DNA of 23,749 nt from Chloroflexota bacterium (lineage in GTDB: Bacteria > Chloroflexota > Dehalococcoidia > SM23-28-2 > RBG-16-64-32), in NCBI GenBank assembly GCA_005880055.1, contig VBJS01000020.1, positions 1 to 23,749 of the forward strand, given 5' to 3'. Shown in pieces: positions 8,124 to 15,402 of this stretch. Every line of letters begins with the position of its first letter. The first letter of the stretch is position 1. The position numbers and the translations under genes are program-made. The notes beneath the pieces were generated by a model. The model made no database searches, was not told the DNA's origin, and saw only the letters and a list, made by a program, of their open reading frames with translations.

Positions 8124-8576
8124 ATGCGCGCGCTTATCTTGTCCGTCCTGCTGGGCGCCACATTGGGGCTATGCGCCTGCGGCGGCGGGAGCGACCAGGA
8201 CGCGGTGATCGCGGTGACAACGTTTCTCCGGCAGCAGCAGCCTTCCAAGACCGAGATGCCCCCCGCCGGCGCACTGATTCCTGGCGCCGGGGACGAGTGC
8301 GTAATCACGGGACCGAATGCTACGCCGGGAACCGCAATCCGGGCCCGCTGCGAATGGTCTGTGGAAGAAAACGGGCAGATTAAGGTGGTGAAGGTGACGG
8401 AGACCTGGAAGTGTGCAGATTTCAATGCGCTTGCCGGGAACCCGGGCTTCTGCCAGGGAGAAGAGGGCAGCCACACCTGGAACTATGAGCTTGACCAAGA
8501 TGGAAAGATTCGCCTCCTCATCGAGAACGGTTCGGCGCCCGCGGAGAACCTGTTTTCGGGTGCGCCTAAAAGCTGA
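8124..8576 (+). CDS. Small predicted lipoprotein, unknown function
   Basis: A 150-residue protein with a signal peptide (MRALILSVLLGATLG) and a lipobox-like LCAC, so the lipidated cysteine is probably C19. The mature part begins with Gly-rich GGGS and contains four further cysteines (in DECVITG, ARCEWS, WKCADF and GFCQGE), probably as two disulfide bonds outside the membrane. I recognise no family. It lies 12 bases after the tRNA nucleotidyltransferase gene and 22 bases before yajC, so it is likely cotranscribed with the Sec genes. AGAGGT directly abuts the ATG, which is too close for a normal ribosome binding site. The signal peptide supports this start. Confidence 0.75.
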   Translation: MRALILSVLLGATLGLCACGGGSDQDAVIAVTTFLRQQQPSKTEMPPAGALIPGAGDECVITGPNATPGTAIRARCEWSVEENGQIKVVKVTETWKCADFNALAGNPGFCQGEEGSHTWNYELDQDGKIRLLIENGSAPAENLFSGAPKS

Positions 8577-8598
8577 TTGAGCTAACCTTTTATCTGCT

Positions 8599-8940
8599 AT
8601 GTCTATCCTGCTGCTGGCGATAGCTTACCCGGCGGTCATTGCCTTGCTCTTCTGGCTGGCCTTCCTGCGGCCGGTCCAGCAGCAGCAGAAGAAGCAACGG
8701 GAAGAGCTGGCTAGCCTGCGGGTAGGCGACGAGGTGCTCACGCAGGCAGGGTTCATAGCGACGATCAAGGAGATACGCGTCCCGGAAGAACGGGGGCCGA
8801 CGGAGATCCTGCTGGACCTCGGAGGCATCGAGGTCAGGGCGAGCGCCTCGGCGATTGTGCAGCGGTTGAATCCGGCGCAACAGGCGCCGGCAGAGAGGAA
8901 GGCGGCGGTGAAGGAGGCGAGGGGCACGCCGAATGCGTAA
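8599..8940 (+). CDS. yajC: Preprotein translocase subunit YajC
   Basis: A 113-residue accessory subunit of the Sec translocase. It has one N-terminal membrane helix (about 4-24), then the typical RPVQQQQKKQREEL stretch and the cytoplasmic domain with LRVGDEVLTQAGFIATIKEI. The C-terminal tail, rich in Ala and charged residues, is slightly longer than usual. Its stop overlaps the secDF start by 8 bases (8933-8940), which indicates translational coupling. yajC next to secD is the standard bacterial order. There is no Shine-Dalgarno sequence. Instead the start is preceded by GCTAACCTTT, also seen before the lipoprotein at 8124. Confidence 0.95.
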   Translation: MSILLLAIAYPAVIALLFWLAFLRPVQQQQKKQREELASLRVGDEVLTQAGFIATIKEIRVPEERGPTEILLDLGGIEVRASASAIVQRLNPAQQAPAERKAAVKEARGTPNA

Positions 8941-11458
8941 TCGTTCGAATCTCATCGTGCTGACGCTCATAATCGCGCTCACGCTCTTCTCCGTCGCGGT
9001 GGTCTGGCCGGGCTGGCCCAAGCGTTACCTGCCGGACTTCATCAGCTACCCGGAGGGCCCCTTCATAGAGATAGCCGGGCGAAAAGCGATGAAGCTGGGC
9101 CTGGACCTGAACGGCGGTACGGCCGTACGCATGGAGGCGGACGTATCGGCGCTACCGCCCGGGACCAACATCGACGAGGCGATGGACGGCGCGAAAGATG
9201 TGATTGAGCGGCGGATCAACTCCGTAGGCATTGGAGAGACAGAGATATCACGGGAGGGGCAGAACCGGCTCCAGGTGCAGCTGCCCGGCATATCGCCGGA
9301 CCAGGCCAGCGACCTGATCGGCAAGACGGCGTTATTGGAGTTCCGGCAGCCGAAACTGAACGACGCTCGGCAAATCCTTTGTAAAACGTCAGACGGGACG
9401 GAGTTTGCGGTTACCTCACAGCAGACCTCTCCGGGTACGGACGCCGACGGCAAGAAGATAGAGCAGTGTGTCGGAAGCGCGGGCGAGCAGGGGACGGTGG
9501 AGTGGGAGCCGGCCACTGGTAAGGACAGCACCGGGACAGTGCGCAACCTGACGGGCAGCTTACTCCAGGGAAACAAGGTCACCGTCACCCTGCAGGGGCA
9601 GGGATGTTCCCCCGCCTGCGTGGCTCTCGAGTTCAACGGCGAAGGCAGCCTGCTCTTTGAGCAGATAACGACACGGCTTGTGAACTACCCGGTGGGAATT
9701 TTCCTGGATGCGGACTTGATCAGCTCACCCAAGGTCAACCAGCCAATCACCGGGGGGCAGACCGTTATCACCGGCCAAGAGTTGGATGAGGCCAAAACCC
9801 TGAAGACCCAGCTACAGTCCGGTGCTCTCCCGGTCAAGATGAAGGTGATCCAAAAGCAGGAAGTGGACGCAACGCTTGGAGAAAACACTCTGGTGCGGAG
9901 TGTGCAAGCAGGGTTGATTGGCATCGTGGCGGTAATGGCGTTCATGATCTTCTATTACCGTTTGCCGGGGCTGTTGGCCTCGCTGGCACTCGTGACTTAT
10001 GTGTCAACGGTGATGATGGTGTTCAAGCTGTTCCCGGGCGAGCCGGTGACGATATCGCTGGCAGGCATAGCCGGGTTTGTGCTCTCGGTAGGAATGGCGG
10101 TAGACGCGAATGTCCTTGTCTTCGAAAGGCTGAAGGAGGAGCTGCGCGCCGGCCGCAGCCTGGGGCCGGCGATTGAGCACGGCTTCGACCGGGCCTGGTC
10201 GTCCATCCGGGACAGCAATGTGTCCACTCTGATCACCTGCGGGATCCTCTGGTGGTTCGGCGACCAGTTTGGGGCCGCCCTCGTCAAGGGGTTTGCGCTC
10301 ACGCTTGCTATCGGCGTGCTGGTCAGCCTCTTCTCGGCGATCGTCGTCACCCGCACGTTCCTACGCCTGATGGTGGGGTCACCGCTGGCAAGACACTCGT
10401 GGTTGTTCGCGCCAGACATTGTGGAAGAGCGCGTGGAGCGCGCTCGCGCCCGCGGGTTCGTTCTCGACTTCGTGAAGCGGCGGTGGTTCTATTTCGTGCT
10501 TTCAGCCCTGCTGCTTGTACCGGGGATCATTTCTCTGGCGGTGCCGCCGGCGTTGAGGGCCGGGATTGAGTTCAGCAGCGGTGCGAGCTTCACGGCTCAG
10601 TTCAAGAACGCCGACATAACGCAGGACGAGATGAGCCAGGCGATGAGCGATCTCGGCCATCCAGAAGCTCGGATCCAGAAGACTGGAGACGGCGCTTTCA
10701 TCGTACGCGTTGCGGAATTGAAGACGCCGCCGGCGCCCCCGGTTGGCCCTGCGCCTCCGGGGCCGGCCGACAATGTACGGGACGGCCTGATCGGCCGCTT
10801 CGGGCCAATGGTCAACTCCTCGGGAGATCAGACTAACGCCTTCCAGAACTTTAGCTCGGTATCAGAGATCGTATCGCGGGAGATTGGCAGGAATGCGGCG
10901 ATTGCCGTGGGTGCGGCGGCAATGGCGATTCTGCTGTATATCTCATGGTCCTTCCGGAAGCTGCCGAAGCCTTACCGCTATGGGGTCGCGGCCGTGGTGG
11001 CGGCGCTGCACGACGGCCTCTTCGTGCTGGGGGCATTTTCGATCTTCGGCAAGGTCTTTGACACCGAGATCAACACGATGTTTATTACGGGCCTGCTCAC
11101 GGTGATTGGGTTCAGTGTCCACGACACAATCGTGGTGTTTGACCGTATCCGCGAGAACGTGGGCCGCTACCCGGATGTGGCATTCGATGAAGTGGTGAAC
11201 GCGAGCCTGACGGAGACTGTGGCACGGTCTATCAATACGTCATTCACCGTATTGATCACGGTTGTTGCGTTGCTGTTGTTGGGCGCGTCCGGAATAGACG
11301 TGCTTCTGATCGCCCTGTTGCTGGGCGTAATCGCCGGCACATACAGTTCCATCTTCATCGCCAGTCAGATACTGGTCGCCTGGGAAGACGGTGACCCGGC
11401 GCGCATCTTCCGCCGAATCTGGCCGCGCCGTCAGATTCCAGCGGAAGCGCCCGGATAG
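8933..11458 (+). CDS. secDF: Fused protein translocase subunit SecDF
   Basis: This 841-residue fusion of SecD (about 1-500) and SecF (about 510-841) uses the proton gradient to help pull proteins through SecYEG. In order: first membrane helix (about 8-27); LGLDLNGG (55-62); extracytoplasmic P1 domain; a five-helix bundle from about 327 with GMAVDANVLVFERLKEEL; SecF helix 1 (about 515-535); GIEFSSGASF (SecF version of the D1 motif); P4 domain; and the final helix bundle with VIGFSVHDTIVVFDRIREN (about 724-742). The P1 region carries an insertion at about 142-232 with four cysteines (C150, C179, C225, C229). The SecF periplasmic domain contains a Pro-rich stretch, PPAPPVGPAPPGPA. Twelve membrane helices are expected. 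The ATG lies inside the yajC end. Fused SecDF occurs in several phyla, separate genes in others. Confidence 0.95.
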   Translation: MRNRSNLIVLTLIIALTLFSVAVVWPGWPKRYLPDFISYPEGPFIEIAGRKAMKLGLDLNGGTAVRMEADVSALPPGTNIDEAMDGAKDVIERRINSVGIGETEISREGQNRLQVQLPGISPDQASDLIGKTALLEFRQPKLNDARQILCKTSDGTEFAVTSQQTSPGTDADGKKIEQCVGSAGEQGTVEWEPATGKDSTGTVRNLTGSLLQGNKVTVTLQGQGCSPACVALEFNGEGSLLFEQITTRLVNYPVGIFLDADLISSPKVNQPITGGQTVITGQELDEAKTLKTQLQSGALPVKMKVIQKQEVDATLGENTLVRSVQAGLIGIVAVMAFMIFYYRLPGLLASLALVTYVSTVMMVFKLFPGEPVTISLAGIAGFVLSVGMAVDANVLVFERLKEELRAGRSLGPAIEHGFDRAWSSIRDSNVSTLITCGILWWFGDQFGAALVKGFALTLAIGVLVSLFSAIVVTRTFLRLMVGSPLARHSWLFAPDIVEERVERARARGFVLDFVKRRWFYFVLSALLLVPGIISLAVPPALRAGIEFSSGASFTAQFKNADITQDEMSQAMSDLGHPEARIQKTGDGAFIVRVAELKTPPAPPVGPAPPGPADNVRDGLIGRFGPMVNSSGDQTNAFQNFSSVSEIVSREIGRNAAIAVGAAAMAILLYISWSFRKLPKPYRYGVAAVVAALHDGLFVLGAFSIFGKVFDTEINTMFITGLLTVIGFSVHDTIVVFDRIRENVGRYPDVAFDEVVNASLTETVARSINTSFTVLITVVALLLLGASGIDVLLIALLLGVIAGTYSSIFIASQILVAWEDGDPARIFRRIWPRRQIPAEAPG

Positions 11459-11643
11459 AAGCGCGTTAACCTGCGTGCGGCGGCGCGGAACCGCTCGGCC
11501 AGAAGGCAGCAATTGCGGGGGTAATGCGCACAGCGACAGGAAGCCGGAGCGAACGGTTCCGTCCGCCTCGCGTTACAGGTCTGAAACACCGCATGGCTAG
11601 CGCGCCCATGCAGATGAAAGCGCGTGGCCGGTAAAGTTGACCG
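11459..11643 (+). other. Gene-free stretch after secDF with one perfect hairpin
   Basis: This is the first part of the 340-base gap between secDF and the next lipoprotein. I see no convincing coding frame, tRNA or terminator. A perfect six-base-pair hairpin lies at 11591-11611 (GCATGG and CCATGC around a nine-base loop). TTGACC at 11637-11642 resembles a -35 box, but no -10 box follows at the right distance. Confidence 0.4.
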
Positions 11644-11775
11644 CTGTAGGGGACGAACAGTCCTCACTGCAGGTGGAGTCCGGACCGCTCAGCAAATCAG
11701 AGGTTGATTCCGGCGGCCGGGGAGAGCGCTGGGCGTCTGGCTCCACCTGCAACTCTTGTTTGGCGCCCAGACGCC
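11644..11775 (+). promoter_or_regulatory. Structured leader with pseudoknot-order helices
   Basis: Three sets of complementary segments stand out. Helix A: TGCAGGTGGAG (11668-11678) pairs perfectly with CTCCACCTGCA (11741-11751). Helix B: GGCGTCTGG (11732-11740) pairs perfectly with CCAGACGCC (11767-11775). Their order is A, B, A', B', which is the topology of a pseudoknot, and B abuts A' with no bases between, so the helices could stack. A third hairpin at 11644-11672 (CTGTAG with CTGCAG, GGGAC with GTCCT, GAACA loop, two wobble pairs and a two-base bulge) shares 11668-11672 with helix A, so the two exclude each other. Inside the helix A loop, CCGG (11680-11683) and AATCA (11695-11699) pair with CCGG (11710-11713) and TGATT (11705-11709). 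I match it to no known riboswitch, tmRNA, RNase P RNA or SRP RNA. It could be a regulatory leader or a free small RNA. Confidence 0.55.
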
Positions 11776-11798
11776 TTCCCGCAATTCGCCGTCGCTCG

Positions 11799-12545
11799 GT
11801 GTTCGTGCACGGTGGTACCATCGCCGGCCCGCCGGCTTGCCTTGGTTTAATGGCGGCTCTGGCACTATTATGCTTGCTTCTCGCCGGGTGCGGAGACAAT
11901 GCGGGCCGCTTCGAGAGATCCGCGGGCGCGGCCGCGTCAGAGGCGCTCCTGAAACAAGAGGACATGCCCGCCGGATGGTCGCGCGAGGACGATAGCCTGG
12001 CCGGGCTGAACGTGAGCCTGAGCGAGCAGTGCTCCATCCTGACAGCGCAGCGCGCCTTCGAGGGAGCGGCGGCGACGGCCGAGTCAGGTGCGTTCGCAGG
12101 CAGCGACGAACGCGAGGCGCGATCGTTCGCAGCGATCTATGCATCGATAGATGTGGCCGGCGCGGCGCTGAGCCACATCGAAAGTACCGTGAACCGCTGC
12201 CACGACGAGTTCCTGGACGCGGTGAAGCGGGCAGCAGAAGACCGCTTGAGCGCATCCGGGGTGAGCCTGGGGCCGCTGAGCAGTATCGACGCATCGATCG
12301 ACGAAGTGGGAGGCGTGAAGGCGGGAGATGAGTCCAAACGTTACCGAATCGCGGTGAGCGTCCGCGTTATCTGGTTTGGACGCGACTTCACGGGTGATTT
12401 CGTCGTGGCCCGGAAGGGACGAGCGGCGGGCGCGCTGTTCTATTCTACATACGGGACGCCGGATGAGGAGGACGAGCCCGCGCTGACCCAGAAGTTAGCG
12501 GAGAAGCTGGCGGCGGCCGATAATTCGCTGCCTGCGGCTGAATAA
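11799..12545 (+). CDS. Predicted lipoprotein, unknown function; start uncertain
   Basis: The secure part is a lipoprotein signal core MAALALLCLLLAGC with the lipidated cysteine encoded at 11889-11891, followed by a mature domain of about 219 residues. The mature domain opens with EALLKQEDMPAGWSRED, similar to the DLP-x-GW opening of extracytoplasmic sensor-like domains in actinobacterial lipoproteins. It has two cysteines (SEQCS and NRCHD), possibly disulfide-linked. No specific family is recognised. The frame is open back to 11637, but upstream it crosses the structured leader and does not look like protein. GTG at 11799 gives a 30-residue signal peptide. ATG at 11850 gives only 13 residues with no basic residue. 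Neither has a Shine-Dalgarno sequence. A GC-rich hairpin (GCCGG and CCGGC, within 11823-11836) lies between the two candidate starts. The gene converges on the minus-strand block. Confidence 0.7.
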   Translation: MFVHGGTIAGPPACLGLMAALALLCLLLAGCGDNAGRFERSAGAAASEALLKQEDMPAGWSREDDSLAGLNVSLSEQCSILTAQRAFEGAAATAESGAFAGSDEREARSFAAIYASIDVAGAALSHIESTVNRCHDEFLDAVKRAAEDRLSASGVSLGPLSSIDASIDEVGGVKAGDESKRYRIAVSVRVIWFGRDFTGDFVVARKGRAAGALFYSTYGTPDEEDEPALTQKLAEKLAAADNSLPAAE

Positions 12546-12556
12546 CATCGGCGGGC

Positions 12557-12579
12557 GCAGCGGCCTAGCCGCGCGCTGC
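12557..12579. terminator. Candidate bidirectional hairpin between convergent genes
   Basis: GCGGC (12560-12564) pairs with GCCGC (12568-12572) around CTA, and GCA/TGC can extend the stem past a bulge. It sits 14 bases after the lipoprotein stop and overlaps the stop of the cytidylate-kinase-like gene on the other strand. There is no T tract, so intrinsic termination would be weak. Confidence 0.35.
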
Positions 12580-13182
12580 AGCGACAATCAATGAGGCGGC
12601 GATAGGCGCCAGGATGGAATCGGTGTTGATCACCAGGTCGTAGTGGATGGGTAGCTCTTCACGGACCTGGTAGAAGCGCTGGAGGAAGTCCCGTCGCTCG
12701 CGGTCTGAATCCTGGACGGCCTTCTTCGCCCTGGCATCGCCAACGCCGTCGGCCTTGGCCAGCCGGGCGGCCCTGACGGCCGGCGAGCCGGTGATGAGTA
12801 CGCGGAGGAGACCCGGCATTCCTGCCAGCGGTATGCTCGCGCCGTGCGCGAGGATCACGACTTTCCCGGCGGCTGCCGTTTCATGGATGACTCCTGCAAT
12901 GATGCCTTCATAGGAGTCACTGGCGGTCAGCGAAGGCGGTGTGTAGGCGCCAAAGCCGGGCTCCACGGAGGCGGACCCCATGTGCTTGAGGATGCGGTCT
13001 ATGAGCGAGGGTGAGCGTTCCACCTTTTCCATGGATCCCGGTGAAACGCCGGCCTTGGCCGCGGCGCGCGCGATGATCTCGTCGTCGACAAAGCGGAATG
13101 CCAGCTGGTTAGCGACATCGCGCGCGACCTCTTCACCCCTGGATGCCAGGGAGCGGGAAATGCTGATGACTTTACTGGACAT
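12565..13182 (-). CDS. Cytidylate-kinase-like family protein
   Basis: A 205-residue protein of the cytidylate-kinase-like family, recognised from its opening (VISISRSLASRGEEVARDVA), the FVDDEIIARAAAKAGVS helix, the VILAHGAS strand, the VLITGSPAVRAARLA segment and the RRDFLQRFY lid-like stretch. The classical P-loop GxxxxGK[ST] is not present; the phosphate loop is SLASRGEE, as is usual for this subfamily, so the true substrate is not known. The start is secure: AGGAGG lies close in front of the ATG at 13182. It has its own promoter in the 70-base gap behind the reductase gene, although it could also be the last gene of that operon. A lipid-related kinase role is conceivable from the neighbours but unproven. 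Confidence 0.82.
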   Translation of the reverse strand: MSSKVISISRSLASRGEEVARDVANQLAFRFVDDEIIARAAAKAGVSPGSMEKVERSPSLIDRILKHMGSASVEPGFGAYTPPSLTASDSYEGIIAGVIHETAAAGKVVILAHGASIPLAGMPGLLRVLITGSPAVRAARLAKADGVGDARAKKAVQDSDRERRDFLQRFYQVREELPIHYDLVINTDSILAPIAASLIVAAARG

Positions 13183-13186
13183 GGCT

Positions 13187-13221
13187 CTCCTCCTGGGACG
13201 CGCGGGTTATCAGCGATTATA
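13187..13221 (-). promoter_or_regulatory. -10 box and strong ribosome binding site for the cytidylate-kinase-like gene
   Basis: On the minus strand a perfect TATAAT (13221-13216) lies about 33 bases before the ATG, and AGGAGGA (13194-13188) is an ideal Shine-Dalgarno sequence. No good -35 box is seen 16-18 bases upstream of the -10 box. This is one of the few textbook ribosome binding sites in the window. Confidence 0.5.
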
Positions 13222-13252
13222 CCGGCGAGGGAAGCGTGCTGGAAGCAAACGA

Positions 13253-14233
13253 TTAAATCCAGCCGTGTTCCTGGTACCAGGCGGCGGTAAGGCGCATGCC
13301 TTCAGCGAGCGGGACGGCAGGTGTCCAGCCGGTATCTGCGTTCAGGGCAGCGTGGTCGCATACCCAGTTCGGCTGGCGAAGCTCTCGCAGTTTATCGCGT
13401 GTCAGCATGACGGCCCGCCCGGTGATGAGCCCGAAAATCTCGTTGGCCAGGGCCGCCGCCTGGTACGTCCAGAACGGCGCGCTGAAGCGGATCACTCGGC
13501 GATCGATGGCGGCAGCGATCGCCAGCGCCAGTACCCGCGACGTGTGGACCTCACCGTCGTCGAGTGTGTAGGTCTTACCGTCCACGGCGTAATCGCTCGT
13601 AGCCGCTTCAGCGATGGCGCGAGCGGCGTCCTGCGCGTAAACGGCGGAGATACGGTTGCGGCCCCCGTTAAGGAGGGGCGCCAGGCGCCGACGTGCGAGC
13701 CCGAAGATCGGAACGAAGGCGGGATCACGCGGGCCGTAGACGACAGGCGGGCGAAAGATGACGCCACGCGCGGCGAGGGAGGAGGTGCGCACGGCTTGTT
13801 CGCCCAGCAGCTTGCTACCGCCATAGGCGCTTACCGGCCTGGCAGGCGCATCTAGAGGTCGTGGCCGGCCGTTGGGGCTTGGGCCGTGTGCAGCCAGGCT
13901 TGAGACGTAAACGAAGCGGTGAATGGCGGGCTGTGCTTCCGAGGCGGCGGAGACTAGGTTGGCCGTGCCCTGCCCGTTGACGACGCGAAACTCCGCTTCA
14001 CTTCTGGCTTTGACGAGGCCGGCAGCGTGAACCACCGCCTTGACGCCCGAGACAGCGGCAGGAAGCGAGTCGGGTTTCGTGACATCGCCGGCGGCAAGTT
14101 CAAACGGGAAGGTTAGAAACGCCCGGCTGCTCGTAGGGCGGAGAAGCAGCCGCACTTCGTGTCCCGCCAGCGCCAGCTGCTCTGCGATGTGCGATCCCAG
14201 GAATCCGGACGCGCCGGTCACCAGGACCTTCAC
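13253..14233 (-). CDS. NAD(P)-dependent epimerase-fold reductase, candidate ceramide reductase (CerR-like)
   Basis: A 326-residue extended short-chain dehydrogenase. The N-terminal dinucleotide-binding motif TGASGFLGSH (6-15) follows the first strand, and the catalytic set is S111/S112 with Y137-x-x-x-K141 in SAYGGSKLLGEQ. VVYGPRDP and the later substrate-binding half are typical of NAD-dependent epimerase/dehydratase proteins. The GTG start at 14233 overlaps the stop of the preceding gene in GTGA, indicating translational coupling; the longer open frame back to 14491 is only a shadow of that gene. In Caulobacter an epimerase-type protein, CerR, reduces the 3-keto group of oxidised ceramide. 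Position directly behind a serine-palmitoyltransferase-like gene and a GNAT gene suggests the same role here. A generic nucleotide-sugar epimerase or steroid-type dehydrogenase is the alternative. Confidence 0.9.
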   Translation of the reverse strand: MKVLVTGASGFLGSHIAEQLALAGHEVRLLLRPTSSRAFLTFPFELAAGDVTKPDSLPAAVSGVKAVVHAAGLVKARSEAEFRVVNGQGTANLVSAASEAQPAIHRFVYVSSLAAHGPSPNGRPRPLDAPARPVSAYGGSKLLGEQAVRTSSLAARGVIFRPPVVYGPRDPAFVPIFGLARRRLAPLLNGGRNRISAVYAQDAARAIAEAATSDYAVDGKTYTLDDGEVHTSRVLALAIAAAIDRRVIRFSAPFWTYQAAALANEIFGLITGRAVMLTRDKLRELRQPNWVCDHAALNADTGWTPAVPLAEGMRLTAAWYQEHGWI

Positions 14234-15402
14234 GGGAGAAGCGGTTTTTCGTAGATGCGATAGGTCTTGTAGTGAGTGCAGCCGACTTTGCGGATGAGCG
14301 AGTTGATCAGCGCGTTGTCCTCTAGCGTCCAGGAGAACTCTGCCCATTCGTAGCCCCGCTCGGTGGCGCCGCGATAGATCTCGTCGCAGAGGAGATAGGC
14401 AAGGCCGGCGTAGCGGCGGCTGCGGAACTCTTTCTTGATGCCGAGAAGAAGCAGTCGGCCGTTCTTGGGCCGGCGCACCTTCATTCGCCACAGCAGCTTT
14501 ATCAGACCGAACGGGAAGAGCCTGCCGTTCAGGTCACGGATCGCGTCGTTGAGGTTGGGGACAGCCAGGGCGACGCCGGCCGGGCGGCCGTCGATCTCTA
14601 CGAAGGGAACGATATCGGGATCGACGATCAGGCGCAGGTCGCGGGCCATCTGCTCGGCCTCTGCCTCGGTTGCGGGCACGAAGCCCCAGTTCTCGCTCCA
14701 GGCGTCGTTATATAGGTCGAGGATGGTGCGGACCTCCTGCCTGAAGTCGCGCAGGTCTGCCCGCCTCACGGTGACCTCCGGCCGCGCCCGCAGCTCGGCG
14801 ACCATTCGCGCGGGCCCCTCGGGGACCGGCTGTGCCTGCCAGCGCCAGGCAAAGAGGTTGCGCGCCTTGAGATAACCAGCGTCTTCAATGAGCTTTGGGT
14901 AGTAGGCGTGCGTGTAAGGCATCAAGACCATGGGCGGGGAATCGAAGCCATCCACAAGCAGGCCTGCCTCACCGTTCGTCGAGAAGTTAAGCGGGCCACG
15001 CGCGGTGTCCATTCCTCGCCCCCGCAACCAGTCTTCTGCTGCGGCGAAAAGCGAACCTGAACTGTCCCTATCATCCTCGCATTCAAAGAAACCGAAGAAG
15101 CCCGTTCGCTCATCGTGGTAGCGGTTGTGTTCGTGGTCGACGTGCGCCGAGATGCGCCCGGTGATGCGCCCGGACCGGGTCGCAATGAAGAGCTGCACGT
15201 CAGCGTGCCCATAGAAGGCGTTGTGCTTCGGGGAAAACGTCTCGCGTTGAAGTCGAAGGAGAGGCGGTACCCAGTACTGCGCGCGCCGGTAAAGCTGGTA
15301 GGGGAGCGCGATAAAGGCTTGAAGCTGGGCCCTGGTCCGGACGGGCGAGACGCTGACAGGCGCGGAGCGGCTAGGAGATGACGCCCTGTTTGCGGCCGAC
15401 AG
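14230..15402 (-). CDS. GNAT-type acyltransferase, candidate bacterial ceramide synthase; start codon unclear
   Basis: About 380-390 residues with family-typical blocks: SPVRTRAQLQAFIALPYQLY near the N-terminus, GRITGRISAHVDHEHNRY, GFFGFFECEDD (about 97-107), RGPLNFSTNGEAGLLVDGFD, PPMVLMPYTHAYYPKLIEDAG, and a C-terminal acetyltransferase fold with LLLLGIKKEFRSRRYAGLAY (about 313-332) and SWTLEDNALINSLIRKVG. Proteins of this GNAT kind include the Caulobacter ceramide synthase that joins an acyl group to 3-ketosphinganine, and the gene sits between a serine-palmitoyltransferase-like and a reductase gene. No in-frame ATG, GTG or TTG lies near the expected N-terminus; the nearest candidate is CTG at 15402, inside the end of the upstream gene. 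The first in-frame GTG (in DVQLFI) would remove about 70 residues. The upstream extension to 15807 is a shadow of the neighbouring gene. The stop overlaps the reductase start. Confidence 0.85.
   Translation of the reverse strand: MSAANRASSPSRSAPVSVSPVRTRAQLQAFIALPYQLYRRAQYWVPPLLRLQRETFSPKHNAFYGHADVQLFIATRSGRITGRISAHVDHEHNRYHDERTGFFGFFECEDDRDSSGSLFAAAEDWLRGRGMDTARGPLNFSTNGEAGLLVDGFDSPPMVLMPYTHAYYPKLIEDAGYLKARNLFAWRWQAQPVPEGPARMVAELRARPEVTVRRADLRDFRQEVRTILDLYNDAWSENWGFVPATEAEAEQMARDLRLIVDPDIVPFVEIDGRPAGVALAVPNLNDAIRDLNGRLFPFGLIKLLWRMKVRRPKNGRLLLLGIKKEFRSRRYAGLAYLLCDEIYRGATERGYEWAEFSWTLEDNALINSLIRKVGCTHYKTYRIYEKPLLP

Noticed and set aside
11644..11775. tRNA, tmRNA, RNase P RNA or SRP RNA in the leader
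   Set aside because: No TTCGA T-loop with CCA end, no GAGGAAAGTCC P4 element and no GGAAGCAGCC SRP loop could be found on either strand.
11637..11798. Upstream extension of the second lipoprotein from a TTG
   Set aside because: It would put over 70 residues before a signal peptide core and would translate the structured leader.
14234..14491. Upstream extension of the reductase to 412 residues
   Set aside because: It lies inside the acyltransferase gene; the nucleotide-binding strand begins right at the GTG at 14233.
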